Shown piece by piece: positions 16,082-24,901 of a DNA stretch of 64,000 bases. Positions within the stretch are counted from its first letter, which is position 1. The number at the start of each line of letters is the position of its first letter. This DNA is from Desulfuromonadaceae bacterium (GTDB taxonomy: Bacteria > Desulfobacterota > Desulfuromonadia > Geobacterales > Pseudopelobacteraceae). The notes beneath the pieces are model-generated. The model ran no database searches, was not told the DNA's origin, and saw nothing but the letters and a program-made list of their open reading frames with translations. The position numbers were made by a program, and so were the translations under genes. Location: assembly GCA_028712075.1 (NCBI GenBank), contig JAQTQX010000009.1, positions 62,001 to 126,000 on the forward strand, in the 5' to 3' direction.

Positions 16082-18496
16082 TTAATCATGATGCTTCAGG
16101 GCAGTGGCTATTGCTGTTATTACCTGCGAAGAAAGAGTGGAAAGATACTTCATGGCACGATTTTCTTGGATTGCATGATTAATGTCCAAGGCCGAATGAT
16201 CGCGCACTTGGGAAACGGACAATGTACCGTGGCATGAAGCGCAGTTAGCCGCATACTGGGCGGCGCCATCGGTAGGAGACTGCGCTGTCGTAGATGTTGA
16301 CGTCGTTACCGGAGTCGGAGCAGAAGACCATGTGTGCTTTCCATGACAGGAGTTTGAGCAGGAACGCGTTAACACATTCCAGCCGATGGTCGTCGCTACG
16401 TTATAAACGCCGTTGTTGTGCGTCGCTGCATTGACGGTTGTGGTACTGTAACCCGTGCCGTGGCAGGTGGCACAGGATACCCCTTCACTGCGATGTGTTG
16501 AATGTTTGCCTGTCGCCGGCGGAATAGCGTGGCAACTGCCGCAGGCCGGAGTCGTGGTGGGTGACGGCGTAACTGTGGCCAGGGCAGTGGCGATGGCGGA
16601 CAACTGGGTCGAAGTGAGCACCGACAGCGACCCCATCCCCCCGGTGTTGTTGGTGATTGCGGTCTGAATGCGGCTGACCGTTGCCCCTCCCTTGGCCGAG
16701 GAAGCCAGCGCAGCGTGGCACCCGGCACAGTAGCTGTCGTATAGCGCAACTCCGTCTGTAGTGCCGGGAAGCGGGGTTGATGAGGATGGAGCAAGCGCCG
16801 CCGCAATGCCGGAGATCTGGGTGGCCGTCAGCGATGAGAGCCAGCCCATGCCGCCGCTATTGGCACTTATGGCGCTGGAAATCTGGTCTGCCGTACGTCC
16901 CGACTTGGACGATGTGGCCAAGGCACCGTGGCATCCTTGGCAATACTGGCCGTACAGAGTGGCGCCGATGCTGTTATCTGACGATGGCGGTGTCGTAGTT
17001 GTGCCGCCGGATGAAGGCAGTTGCGAATTTGCGTGCGGAGGCACGCCCCAACCGCTGGAACCTTCGGAAGTGTGGCAACCGTAGCATCTGCCAAGCGGTG
17101 CAACCTTGCCGCCGTTAAAATCCGAGAAGAAGGTATTCTCCCAGGAAATCTTCGAAGGCGCCTCAGCGTGTGGCGCCCCATGACAACTGGTACAGAGGAG
17201 TTTCTGCCCGGCGTGTCCGCGACTGTTCAGAAATGCTCCGCCGAATTGAATCTTGTTGTAACTTGTAATCTGTGCGGACGTCCATTCGCCGGTATTGGAG
17301 TGGCATTTGTCACAACGGGGAAGTGTGCGGAACGACCAGGGGTCGGCAAGCTGACCCGATGTGTAGCGGGTGTTCAGGTCGCCATGGCAATCCGAGCACT
17401 TGAAGTCGAGTGTTTTACCCTGAGGAGTCGTGTTGACATGGACACCTCGCAGGCATCCGACAGTTTCCTTGCCGGGATGACAGGCTTCGCACGATTCCTT
17501 GAAACCCAACGCAGCAAAACGGCTATGAAACTGGCTTTGGCTGTTATGGAACTGGTGCAGCGCCAGACTGAGGGTCATCTTGTTCGGAATTGGCAGTTTC
17601 AGGCCCCGTGCCTGAGGATAGATGCTGACCGGATAGCCGGGTGTCTTCCCGCCGACGGCAGGATCGATGTGACAGCGGCTGCAGCGCACCGGAATACCGG
17701 CCTGGGTAAGTTTGAGCAATTCTGTGCCGTGCTCGGCGTCATGTGGTTTCAACATGGTTTCGCGGAAGCTGTCGAGCGGATTGGCGGGATATGAGCCGAA
17801 CTTGTCCTTGTAGATTTCACGGTGGCAGGCGCAGCAGTTGGCAAATGCAACCGGTGTGGTCACATTGGTGTTCTGTGCCAGGATTGTGCCTGTTTTGGCA
17901 TCACGCACCGTCACGGTCACCCGGGGAAACGCCTGACGGGTATCGCCAAAGGCATCCTTGAAGGTGCCTTCACCACCAGCGGGTTGCTTGGGCGGGAACG
18001 TCGGGATGAGTTCGGCAACCCACATGCTATGTTCGGGTTTTGCCGTAAATGCGCCGCTCTTGAGCGGGGAACCGCTGATGCCGTTTACGTTGTTTCGATC
18101 AACCTTCGCCCATCCCTCCTGAGTCGGGTACAATTTATTAGCGTTATCGACATATGTCAGATATTGCAGATCCTTCATCAGTTCATTTGCAAACGGGACG
18201 GTATACTCCACCTTGATCAGATTTGAGTCAGTAATGATCTGAGGGTCTTCACCCGGCCTGTTATACAAAACCTGCGCTCGGAGCGTGTTTGCTGGAGGGA
18301 GAATCGAAACCAGCGAAGAATCCGGGCAGGTACAATGGATGCCAAGATCATTGTTGACCATGAGCACGTAGGTTCCCTTTTGACTGGTTACCCTCTTATT
18401 AACCGAATCAGCCGTGTTTGATGATGTGCCACTGCCGCAACCGGAAAGGCCAATCACCGCCAGAAAACTTCCTAACACCAAGATATATCGAGTCAT
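16082..18496 (-). CDS. Multiheme c-type cytochrome lipoprotein (12 CXXCH plus one CX3CH)
   Basis: 804 residues with a lipoprotein signal (FLAVIGLSGCGSG). There are twelve CXXCH heme sites (CCACH, CSRCH, CEACH, CSDCH, CDKCH, CTSCH, CYGCH, CQGCH, CAGCH, CGSCH, CATCH, CASCH) and one CSNSCH with a three-residue spacer. The N-terminal ~480 residues form a multiheme domain. The C-terminal part has three small monoheme cytochrome c-like modules (GATLYGQYCQGCHGAL, GVALYDSYCAGCHAAL, GAAQYAANCASCHGTL) with serine/threonine-rich linkers. An outer-membrane, surface-exposed electron carrier for extracellular respiration is likely. Two tandem cGAMP-type riboswitches lie upstream. Confidence 0.92.
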   Translation of the reverse strand: MTRYILVLGSFLAVIGLSGCGSGTSSNTADSVNKRVTSQKGTYVLMVNNDLGIHCTCPDSSLVSILPPANTLRAQVLYNRPGEDPQIITDSNLIKVEYTVPFANELMKDLQYLTYVDNANKLYPTQEGWAKVDRNNVNGISGSPLKSGAFTAKPEHSMWVAELIPTFPPKQPAGGEGTFKDAFGDTRQAFPRVTVTVRDAKTGTILAQNTNVTTPVAFANCCACHREIYKDKFGSYPANPLDSFRETMLKPHDAEHGTELLKLTQAGIPVRCSRCHIDPAVGGKTPGYPVSIYPQARGLKLPIPNKMTLSLALHQFHNSQSQFHSRFAALGFKESCEACHPGKETVGCLRGVHVNTTPQGKTLDFKCSDCHGDLNTRYTSGQLADPWSFRTLPRCDKCHSNTGEWTSAQITSYNKIQFGGAFLNSRGHAGQKLLCTSCHGAPHAEAPSKISWENTFFSDFNGGKVAPLGRCYGCHTSEGSSGWGVPPHANSQLPSSGGTTTTPPSSDNSIGATLYGQYCQGCHGALATSSKSGRTADQISSAISANSGGMGWLSSLTATQISGIAAALAPSSSTPLPGTTDGVALYDSYCAGCHAALASSAKGGATVSRIQTAITNNTGGMGSLSVLTSTQLSAIATALATVTPSPTTTPACGSCHAIPPATGKHSTHRSEGVSCATCHGTGYSTTTVNAATHNNGVYNVATTIGWNVLTRSCSNSCHGKHTWSSAPTPVTTSTSTTAQSPTDGAAQYAANCASCHGTLSVSQVRDHSALDINHAIQENRAMKYLSTLSSQVITAIATALKHHD

Positions 18497-18610
18497 ATTC
18501 TTTATTCCTTTCGTGAAAAGTGCATTATTTGTGATATCGGCATGCTAATCCTCAGTTCGTCTCGGGAGTCCGGTGTGGAGAAATTTCCTGGCACAGTCTC
18601 CTCCTTCGAT

Positions 18611-18693
18611 ATTTCGGCGACCCGGCTGTCTGCGTGAGACCCGTAGGCTTTCCGTCCCGTCCTCGCGGAAGGTTTAGTATTGTCGTGTATCAG
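18611..18693 (-). promoter_or_regulatory. GEMM-I riboswitch (cGAMP subclass), gene-proximal copy
   Basis: The minus strand reads CACGACAATACTAAACC, a CTTCC/GGACGG stem with GCGA loop, GGACGGAAAGCC, ACGGGTCTC, then AGCCGGGTCGCCGAA, the conserved GEMM-I order. The base aligned with ligand-contact G20 of Vc2 is A, as in the Geobacter GEMM-Ib riboswitches known to bind 3',3'-cGAMP. No T-run terminator follows before the cytochrome start about 115 bases downstream, so this copy may act at translation, in a longer fold, or with the distal copy. Confidence 0.85.
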
Positions 18694-18786
18694 TAATGCT
18701 ACGGGAACATCCCTGGTGTTGGTCGGTAAGCGCTCACCTCCTTTACGTTGTCTCTACCGTATGGCTCCGGGCAGTGCAAATTTGAC

Positions 18787-18840
18787 AAAAAAAAGCCGGG
18801 CGCTTCATATCGGTGAATTCGATATTTCGGCGACCCGGCT
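18787..18840 (-). terminator. Riboswitch-controlled intrinsic terminator
   Basis: The aptamer's 3' segment AGCCGGG (minus strand of 18834-18840) can pair with CCCGGCT (minus strand of 18794-18800), with a nested ATATCG/CGATAT stem, followed by eight T. The terminator therefore shares bases with the distal aptamer. Ligand binding should sequester AGCCGGG and allow read-through, an ON-switch as described for Geobacter cGAMP riboswitches. Confidence 0.8.
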
Positions 18841-18905
18841 ATCTCGGTGAGACCCGTGGGCTTTCCGTCCCATCCTCGCGGATGGTTTAGTATTGTCGTA
18901 TATCA
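18821..18905 (-). promoter_or_regulatory. GEMM-I riboswitch (cGAMP subclass), distal copy
   Basis: Almost the same sequence as the proximal copy: ACGACAATACTAAACC, a CATCC/GGATGG stem with GCGA loop, GGACGGAAAGCC, ACGGGTCTC, AGCCGGGTCGCCGAA. It has A at the position of G20 and is followed by its own terminator. Being nearest the promoter, it makes the first decision on transcription of the cytochrome gene. Confidence 0.88.
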
Positions 18906-19267
18906 GCTCTGTCTCTGATGATCTGATTGCATATACCCTACAAAAAAGGAGTGGAAAAGTCAACCATCAATGTATAAATATGTTTGGTTTATTGAATGTA
19001 GTAGAGATGCCGTGGTATCATGTAATAATGGATATCTGGGGACATCCTCCCAGGCGGGAGTAGGCGGCAATAATTCTATCCGGTAACAGTAAAGGCGGCC
19101 AATTGGTCGTCTTTTGTATGTATCGGCTTCATCTCACACGATTGTATTCCGTACATACGATGGCAGTATCTGCATGAACGTTGTCATTGTGCCACCGCAA
19201 GCTTCGTGCAATTATATCTCCAGATCATCAGTACCTGCAGAATATGAAGTCAAACGGAGAGAACGTG
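18906..19267. other. Divergent intergenic region
   Basis: It lies between the riboswitch-led cytochrome transcript (minus) and the GlxA-like regulator (plus), and should hold both promoters. I see AT-rich stretches around 18960-19030 and a CATCCTCCCAGGCGGGAG inverted repeat near 19044, but no gene. Confidence 0.4.
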
Positions 19268-20236
19268 ATGAAATCCATTGCCATCGTAGTCTATGAAGGG
19301 GTTGAAATCCATGACACCGCAGGGGTCATCGAGGTTTTTGAGCTGGTTAACCGCGGACTCCGGGAGCAAGGGGACTGCAAGCCCGCCTACGACATTAAAC
19401 TGCTCGCAGCGGAAGCGGGGCCATTCGCCACCTCTTCCGGAGTGCGCATGATTGCCGATGCGGGCTGGTACGATGCTGGCGGGGAGATCGATACACTCGT
19501 CGTGATCGGCAGCACGGATGAGCATCTGAATCGGGCGCTGACGGACAGAAACCTTATCGAATGGCTGAAAACAAACGGCCACAAAGCACGGCGCCTGGTA
19601 TCGGTCTGCACCGGGGTGTTCCTGCTGGCGGAGGCAGGCCTCCTGGAAGGGCGGCGGGTGACAACGCACTGGATGGATGTTGCACGCCTGCGCCGGGAAT
19701 ACCCGGGGCTGACGGTTGAACCGGATGCCATCTATGTGCGGGATGGGCAGGTAGCTACCTCGGCGGGGATCAGTACCGGCATTGATCTGGCGCTGGCGTT
19801 GGTGGAGGAAGATTGCGGCCGGAAGGTGGCCCTGTCGATTGCGCGCAGGATGGTGCTATATCTGAAGCGGCCGGGGGGGCAAACCCAGTTCAGCACCCAG
19901 TTGCGGGCGCAAATGGCCGTTGAAGGGCCACTTGCCCACCTGCTTACCTGGCTGGAGGAAAACGCCCATCGCAAACTTTCAGTCGAAGACATGGCGGAAC
20001 GGGCCGCCATGAGCCCGCGCAATTTTGCACGGATCTTCATGAAGGAAACCGGCATGACACCGCTGAAATATCTCGATCAGATCCGTCTGGAACGGGCGAT
20101 TCGCCTTCTGGAAGAGACCGTCTGTCCAATGGAGATAGTGGCCTCGGAAAGCGGCTTTACATCGGCAGAACAGTTGCGACGCGTGTTCCGGCGGCGTATG
20201 GGGATTACCCCGATAGAGTACCGTGAACGGTTTTGA
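19268..20236 (+). CDS. GlxA-family AraC-type regulator with DJ-1/PfpI domain
   Basis: 322 residues from ATG 19268 (GGAGAG nine bases upstream). Residues ~1-180 are a DJ-1/PfpI amidotransferase-like domain (SIAIVVYEGVEIHDTAGVIEVFEL, VVIGSTD, LVSVCTGVFLLAEAGLLEGRRVTTHW) in which the nucleophile-elbow Cys is kept. Residues ~215-322 are an AraC/XylS DNA-binding domain with two HTHs (KLSVEDMAERAAMSPRNFARIFMKETGMTP and CPMEIVASESGFTSAEQLRRVF). Such proteins sense small amines, amides or carnitine-like ligands. Target genes may be the downstream DUF2917 and racemase genes. Confidence 0.92.
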   Translation: MKSIAIVVYEGVEIHDTAGVIEVFELVNRGLREQGDCKPAYDIKLLAAEAGPFATSSGVRMIADAGWYDAGGEIDTLVVIGSTDEHLNRALTDRNLIEWLKTNGHKARRLVSVCTGVFLLAEAGLLEGRRVTTHWMDVARLRREYPGLTVEPDAIYVRDGQVATSAGISTGIDLALALVEEDCGRKVALSIARRMVLYLKRPGGQTQFSTQLRAQMAVEGPLAHLLTWLEENAHRKLSVEDMAERAAMSPRNFARIFMKETGMTPLKYLDQIRLERAIRLLEETVCPMEIVASESGFTSAEQLRRVFRRRMGITPIEYRERF

Positions 20237-20284
20237 CGGCATCCGGCAACAACCGGGTGCGCCAATCAGAAGGGAGGACAACGT

Positions 20285-20560
20285 ATGGAATACATTCTGA
20301 AAAAAGGGGAAGTGATGTCACTGACCGCTGCCGAACGCTCCGTCATCCGGGTGCAGGTGGGGGAGGTCTGGCTGACCAGCGGAGATGATTCCCGTGACTA
20401 CTTCCTGCAGCGCGGCGACAGCTTTGCCAAAAACGGCGATGGGCTCGTGGTGCTGGAATCTCTGGCTGACTGCACGTTCACTATTCGATCTCTTGATGCC
20501 GCACCGGGCCGGGTGACAATCCAGTTGACACTTGCGGGAGCGCCGAAAGCCGGCATTTGA
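20285..20560 (+). CDS. DUF2917 protein
   Basis: 91 residues, with GGGAGG about 7 bases before the ATG. The sequence YILKKGEVMSLTAAERSVIRVQVGEVWLTSGDDSRDYFLQRGDSFA is typical of DUF2917, small cupin-like beta proteins of unknown function. It lies 48 bases after the GlxA-like regulator on the same strand and is probably co-transcribed with it. Confidence 0.85.
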   Translation: MEYILKKGEVMSLTAAERSVIRVQVGEVWLTSGDDSRDYFLQRGDSFAKNGDGLVVLESLADCTFTIRSLDAAPGRVTIQLTLAGAPKAGI

Positions 20561-20655
20561 CTTCTTCAGCTCTCTGTGGCAATTTCTGATTCCAATTTCA
20601 AACCAACGAAGAGAATGCTTTGACCTGGAACAGGAATCTAAGAAAGGACGGTCCC

Positions 20656-21348
20656 ATGAAACTGATCGGCATTATCGGCGGCCTCGGCCCGGAATCAACG
20701 GTTGATTACTATAAAAGCATCATCGACTCTTTCCGGACAGAGGGGAGCCTCGCTGCCCCGGAAATGGTTATCTACAGTGTTGATATGGAGGAGGTGCTGG
20801 CGCTTGTCTCGCGGCAGGAGTGGAACAGCCTGATTTACCTGCTGGTTGCAAAGATCAAGGCACTGCACCGGGCCGGTGCCGATTTCGCCGTTATTTCGGC
20901 AAACACCCCGCACATTGTTTTTGACGAGGTTCAGGCAAAATCACCGGTGCCGCTGCTCAGTATTGTCACGGCGACGCTGGACAAAACAATGGAACTGGGG
21001 CTGAAGAACGTGGGGTTGCTGGGAACAAAGTTCACAATGCAAAGCAACTTTTTCTCGCCGCACTTTTCCGCTCGGGGGGTCTCGGTCGTTGTGCCTTCAG
21101 CAGCCGATCAGGACTATATCCATGACAAGCTGATGACCGAAATAGAGCGTGGGATTATTACCGGCGAAACGAGAAAAGGGCTGCTGGCGGTTATCGAACG
21201 AATGATATCCGTAGAAAAGATAGACGGTGTAATTCTCGGCTGTACGGAATTGCCGCTGATTCTTGATACAGGCGATTTTGGCATCCCGTTTCTGAATACG
21301 ACCGCTATTCATGTAGAGAGTATTGTCAACTACTGTCGTCAGGGTTGA
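20656..21348 (+). CDS. Aspartate/glutamate racemase family protein lacking the first catalytic Cys
   Basis: 230 residues from ATG 20656 (AAGGA nine bases upstream). MKLIGIIGGLGPESTVDYYKSI and VILGCTELPLIL are hallmark Asp/Glu racemase family blocks. In the family the first catalytic cysteine sits in a CNT.H motif; here that segment reads ISANTPHIVFDE, with Ala in place of Cys, while the second Cys (GCTE) is retained. A one-base-mechanism enzyme, for example racemization with altered stereochemistry or a decarboxylase/isomerase, is possible. Likely in a unit with the two preceding genes. Confidence 0.88.
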   Translation: MKLIGIIGGLGPESTVDYYKSIIDSFRTEGSLAAPEMVIYSVDMEEVLALVSRQEWNSLIYLLVAKIKALHRAGADFAVISANTPHIVFDEVQAKSPVPLLSIVTATLDKTMELGLKNVGLLGTKFTMQSNFFSPHFSARGVSVVVPSAADQDYIHDKLMTEIERGIITGETRKGLLAVIERMISVEKIDGVILGCTELPLILDTGDFGIPFLNTTAIHVESIVNYCRQG

Positions 21349-21635
21349 ACGGTACGTATATCGGTGCTATATCAGACAGACGAAAGGCGGCTGCCCAGAT
21401 ATCTGGGGGCATCCTCCGACGATTTCGCTGTTCTTTCGGCGACTTTCCGCAATAATTTCGCAGTATCAACCTGTCGTCCAAATTCTGATCAACTGCTTCT
21501 CCCAAACCGGACACCACCAGCTTTCCTCCCTAAACTAACTACCGTTGGTTATCCCAACCTGCACTTTATCGCGGCCATTTGCATTTTGTCGCAGACATTG
21601 TGCATAAAACTATTTTTCGTGTATTCTCCACAATC
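21349..21635. other. Intergenic region before tonB-like gene
   Basis: About 290 bases with no convincing gene. A repeated core, CATTTGCATTTTGTCGCAGACATTG, preceded by CTTTATCGCGGCCATTTGC, lies at 21561-21600 and may be a regulatory direct repeat. The tonB-like start at 21636 lacks a strong ribosome site. Confidence 0.35.
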
Positions 21636-22388
21636 ATGACGGCACCAACAGAAAAAAAATCAAGCATTGAAAACGCGCTGGCAGCTTCGATCTTCTTCCA
21701 TCTGGCAGCATTCGGAGCGGTCGCTGCAATGCAGCCGGGAATGCCGAAATACACCATTAAAGAGTACATCCAGGTGGATCTGGCGCAGTTGCCGCCCATG
21801 CCGCGGTACGTCGCGGCTACTCCCGCCGCAGCAGCCCCGAGGCTTCCGAAGCCTGCGCCGCCGGCAATGGCGCCGGAGAAACCAGCCCCCGCTCCCCCGC
21901 CGGTGGCGCAGAAAGTTGCCGCGCTGCCGGCGCCGACCACAAGCGCCCCGGTTACCGGGCCAACAATTCCCGCCCGCGCTCCGGCAGCGACCGTAACCGG
22001 GGCAACCGGCAAGGGGCAGCCGGGGAGCATCGGAACCGGCGCGCCATTATCACATCCGGGAACCGGCGCTACCGCACCGGGAATACGGGACAAGGGAGAT
22101 TACCTGGCGTTCCACCGGTTAAGCAAACTGCCGTCGTTCCGGGTGCACAGCGAACCGGTCTACCCGAACGCGGAGCGGATGAGCGGCGCTGAGGCGCGGG
22201 TACTTGCGGAGATCTACCTCGATGAGCGTGGCGCGGTTGATGATGTGGTTATCAAAAAGAGCGGCGGCAGGCTGTTCGACAAGGCGGTGATCGAAGCCAT
22301 CCGCCAGAGCAGTTTTCACCCCGGCTACATGGGGGAAAAAGCCGTACCGACGGTGATACAGATTCCGTATTCGTTTAAGTTGAGATAA
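21636..22388 (+). CDS. TonB-family energy transducer
   Basis: About 250 residues from ATG 21636. An N-terminal membrane anchor (NALAASIFFHLAAFGAVAAM) is followed by a long Pro/Ala-rich spacer and a C-terminal TonB domain (HSEPVYPNAERMSGAEARVLAEIYLDERGAVDDVVIKKSGG...IPYSFKLR). It couples the inner-membrane proton gradient to an outer-membrane receptor. It lies directly before a TonB-dependent receptor gene, from which it is separated by a GC-rich repeat. Its usual ExbB partner appears here only as a truncated remnant at 24902. Confidence 0.9.
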   Translation: MTAPTEKKSSIENALAASIFFHLAAFGAVAAMQPGMPKYTIKEYIQVDLAQLPPMPRYVAATPAAAAPRLPKPAPPAMAPEKPAPAPPPVAQKVAALPAPTTSAPVTGPTIPARAPAATVTGATGKGQPGSIGTGAPLSHPGTGATAPGIRDKGDYLAFHRLSKLPSFRVHSEPVYPNAERMSGAEARVLAEIYLDERGAVDDVVIKKSGGRLFDKAVIEAIRQSSFHPGYMGEKAVPTVIQIPYSFKLR

Positions 22389-22502
22389 TCCCCCCTCCCC
22401 TTGCGGGAGGGGGTCAGGGGGTGGGGGAGATTGCCATGTGAGACTCCGTGGCCAATTCACCCACCCCTCGATCCCCTCCCGTCAAGGGAGGGGAAGAAAA
22501 CC
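22389..22502. repeat. REP-like GC-rich repeat between tonB-like and receptor genes
   Basis: Two facing GC-rich blocks, CCCCTCCCCTTGCGGGAGGGG and CCCCTCCCGTCAAGGGAGGGG, are imperfect palindromes about 70 bases apart. A related block lies at 24787-24860. They resemble extragenic palindromic repeats of Geobacter-type genomes and could form transcript-stabilising stem-loops within the operon. Confidence 0.55.
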
Positions 22503-24776
22503 ATGGAGACCCAAAAAATGCCACTAAAACATCTGTTCCTCACCACCCTGCTACTCCTGACCACCATCATACCCGCCCACGCCGCCGACCCGCTCCTTAC
22601 ACTGCATGGCACGGTCTTTGAGAAAGGCACCCGTCGCCCGCTGGACGGCGTGACCATCTATGTGCCGGGGAAAGACGCGCTGACCGCCACCACCGAGCCT
22701 GACGGCACCTTTTCACTTGAGGTTCCCTCTCCCGGCGATTATCCGCTTGCCGCTGCCGCCGTCGGCTTTGTCAAGCCCGCGCCAATCACGGCCACGGCGG
22801 GGAAAGAGGGGGGAAACCGGGAGCTGGCCTTCTACCTGGAACCGGTTTATGCGATGACCGAAGTGGTGGTGCAGGCGGAACGCAACCAGGACAAAACCGC
22901 CAAGACCATCATCACCGGCAAGGAGCTCACCTCGGTACCCGGCACCGGGGGCGACCCGCTGCGCGCCATCCAGGCGCTCCCCGGCATCACGACCTCGGGC
23001 GACAGTAACAGCGCCCCGGCCATTCGCGGTTCCGGGCCGCAGGACAACGCCTACTACGCCGATTTTCTCCCGGTCGGCTATCTCTTCCATATGGGGGGGA
23101 TGGAGAGTGTCTTCAACGCCGATCTGGTCGATGATTTCAATATCTACAGCTCATCATTCGGTCCGGAATATACCGACGTTACCGGCGGCATCATCGATGT
23201 CAGGCTGCGCAAGCCGCGCACCGACCGGGTCGGCGCCAAAATCAACGTCAGCATGCTGGAGAGCGACGCCCTGATCGAGGGGCCGTTTAGCAAAAACCAG
23301 AGTTTCTATCTCGCCGGGCGGCGCAGCTACATCGACCTGGTCATGCCGAAAACCGGCGAGATGGACACCGGCGTGGATTACAAGCAGTTTCCGCAATTCT
23401 TCGACTACCAGGGGAAATACGTCTGGCAGATTTCGCCCGACAGCTCGCTGACACTGATGGTCAACGGCGCGGGGGACGAAATGAAACTCAACCTGACCAG
23501 CGAATCCGACGAGGTAAAACATGACCCGATTCTGGCAGGCGACGTCCAGATGAAAACCGGTTATCATTCCCAGGGACTGCTCCTCTCATCACGCCTCTCA
23601 CCAGCCATGGCCAACCGCTTCGGCCTGTCACACATGTTTAGCGACATGCAGCAGCAGTTAACTCAACTGGGGCATGCGAAAGTTGATAACGACACCCTGT
23701 ACCTGCGCGACGAACTGACCGTTCAGGCGGGGGAGCGCCACGAACTGCTGCTCGGCGCGGAATCGGTGGTCAGCAGAACAAAACTTGACCTTGATATCGT
23801 CAAGGCGATGCCTTCGGAATTCGGCAATGACCCGCATTACGGCAGCTCGGAGCGCTTTACCAACCATGACACCATCAACGCCCGTCAATTCACCCTTGCC
23901 GTGAAAGACCGCTGGCGCTTTCATGACCGGGCAACCCTGGTCATGGGCGCGCGCGGTTCGTACGAAAATTATTTCGACAAATACATGACGGAGCCGAGAG
24001 TGGCGCTGGAGGTGACACCGGTCAAGAACACCCTGCTGACCGCCGGATGGGGGAAATACCACCAGTTCCCTCAGGGGCCCCAGGTCATCAACGGCATGGG
24101 CAATCCGCACCTGACCTACGAAAAAGCGGATCATTATTCTGCCGGAGTGGAGCAGCAGTTGCCGGATGCCTGGAGCGCCAAACTGGAGGGGTATTACAAG
24201 AAGCTGTATGACCTGGTCGTTCCGCACGATCCGGAGAACTACCTGAATGGCGGCAGCGGCAAGGCCTACGGGGTCGAGGCGCTGGTGAAGAAGAACAAAA
24301 CAGCCGGCTGGTCGGGCTGGCTCTCGCTCGCCTACACAAAAACCAAACGGCACAACGACCTGACCGGCGAAGAGTTCCCCTTCAGCTACGACCAGCCGCT
24401 GGTCGTCAACATGGTGTACGAATGGAACTTCGCCAAAAACTGGACATTCGGCGCCAAGTGGCGCTACCAGAGCGGAGCGCCGTTCACCCCGGTAACCGGC
24501 ACGGAACCCTATACCAATAAGGACGGCAGCACCGGGACACGCCCCGTTTACGCAGAGAAGGGCTCGGAGCGGCTGCCGGATTACCACCGGATGGATCTGC
24601 GGATCGCACGGGAGTTCCTGTTCGATAAATGGAAAATGTCCGCCTATCTGGACATCATCAACGCCTACGCCCGCAAGAACGTGTCGGGATACCAGTACAA
24701 CGGCGATTATACCTCGCGCAAGAAGATCACCGAACTGCCGATCATGCCCGCGTTGGGGATACGCGGGGAGTTTTAA
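22503..24776 (+). CDS. TonB-dependent outer-membrane receptor
   Basis: About 757 residues from ATG 22503 (GGGAAG upstream; a second ATG is five codons later). Signal peptide (HLFLTTLLLLTTIIPAHAA), then a carboxypeptidase-regulatory-like domain (LHGTVFEKGTRRPLDGVTIYVPG), plug domain (GTGGDPLRAIQALPGITT, AIRGSGPQDNAYYADFLPVGYLFH) and a beta-barrel ending in the aromatic-rich strand PALGIRGEF. The substrate is not evident. The layout (peptidase-like N-domain) is seen in receptors for metals, siderophores or sugars. It forms a unit with the TonB-like gene upstream. Confidence 0.93.
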   Translation: METQKMPLKHLFLTTLLLLTTIIPAHAADPLLTLHGTVFEKGTRRPLDGVTIYVPGKDALTATTEPDGTFSLEVPSPGDYPLAAAAVGFVKPAPITATAGKEGGNRELAFYLEPVYAMTEVVVQAERNQDKTAKTIITGKELTSVPGTGGDPLRAIQALPGITTSGDSNSAPAIRGSGPQDNAYYADFLPVGYLFHMGGMESVFNADLVDDFNIYSSSFGPEYTDVTGGIIDVRLRKPRTDRVGAKINVSMLESDALIEGPFSKNQSFYLAGRRSYIDLVMPKTGEMDTGVDYKQFPQFFDYQGKYVWQISPDSSLTLMVNGAGDEMKLNLTSESDEVKHDPILAGDVQMKTGYHSQGLLLSSRLSPAMANRFGLSHMFSDMQQQLTQLGHAKVDNDTLYLRDELTVQAGERHELLLGAESVVSRTKLDLDIVKAMPSEFGNDPHYGSSERFTNHDTINARQFTLAVKDRWRFHDRATLVMGARGSYENYFDKYMTEPRVALEVTPVKNTLLTAGWGKYHQFPQGPQVINGMGNPHLTYEKADHYSAGVEQQLPDAWSAKLEGYYKKLYDLVVPHDPENYLNGGSGKAYGVEALVKKNKTAGWSGWLSLAYTKTKRHNDLTGEEFPFSYDQPLVVNMVYEWNFAKNWTFGAKWRYQSGAPFTPVTGTEPYTNKDGSTGTRPVYAEKGSERLPDYHRMDLRIAREFLFDKWKMSAYLDIINAYARKNVSGYQYNGDYTSRKKITELPIMPALGIRGEF

Positions 24777-24786
24777 CAGGTATAAC

Positions 24787-24860
24787 TCCCCCCGCCCCCC
24801 CTCGTATCTAAGAGGGGGAGGCTTTCTCCTCCCCTTATGTAAAGGGAGGCCGGGAGGGGT
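24787..24860. repeat. REP-like GC-rich repeat after the receptor gene
   Basis: CCCCCCCTCGTATCTAAGAGGGGGAGG followed by CCTCCCCTTATGTAAAGGGAGGCC: two GC-rich palindromes with AT loops, related to the block at 22389-22502. They may terminate or stabilise the receptor transcript. Confidence 0.5.
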
Positions 24861-24901
24861 TAAACTTCGGGGATAATTTTACCTAAATAGGAGGCGCCAC
24901 C

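Noticed and set aside
17021-17794. 257-codon plus-strand frame
   Set aside because: Opposite the multiheme cytochrome gene, whose heme motifs are clear. The frame has no conserved features.
23658-24587. 309-codon minus-strand frame
   Set aside because: Shadow of the TonB-dependent receptor barrel; high G+C third positions keep it open.
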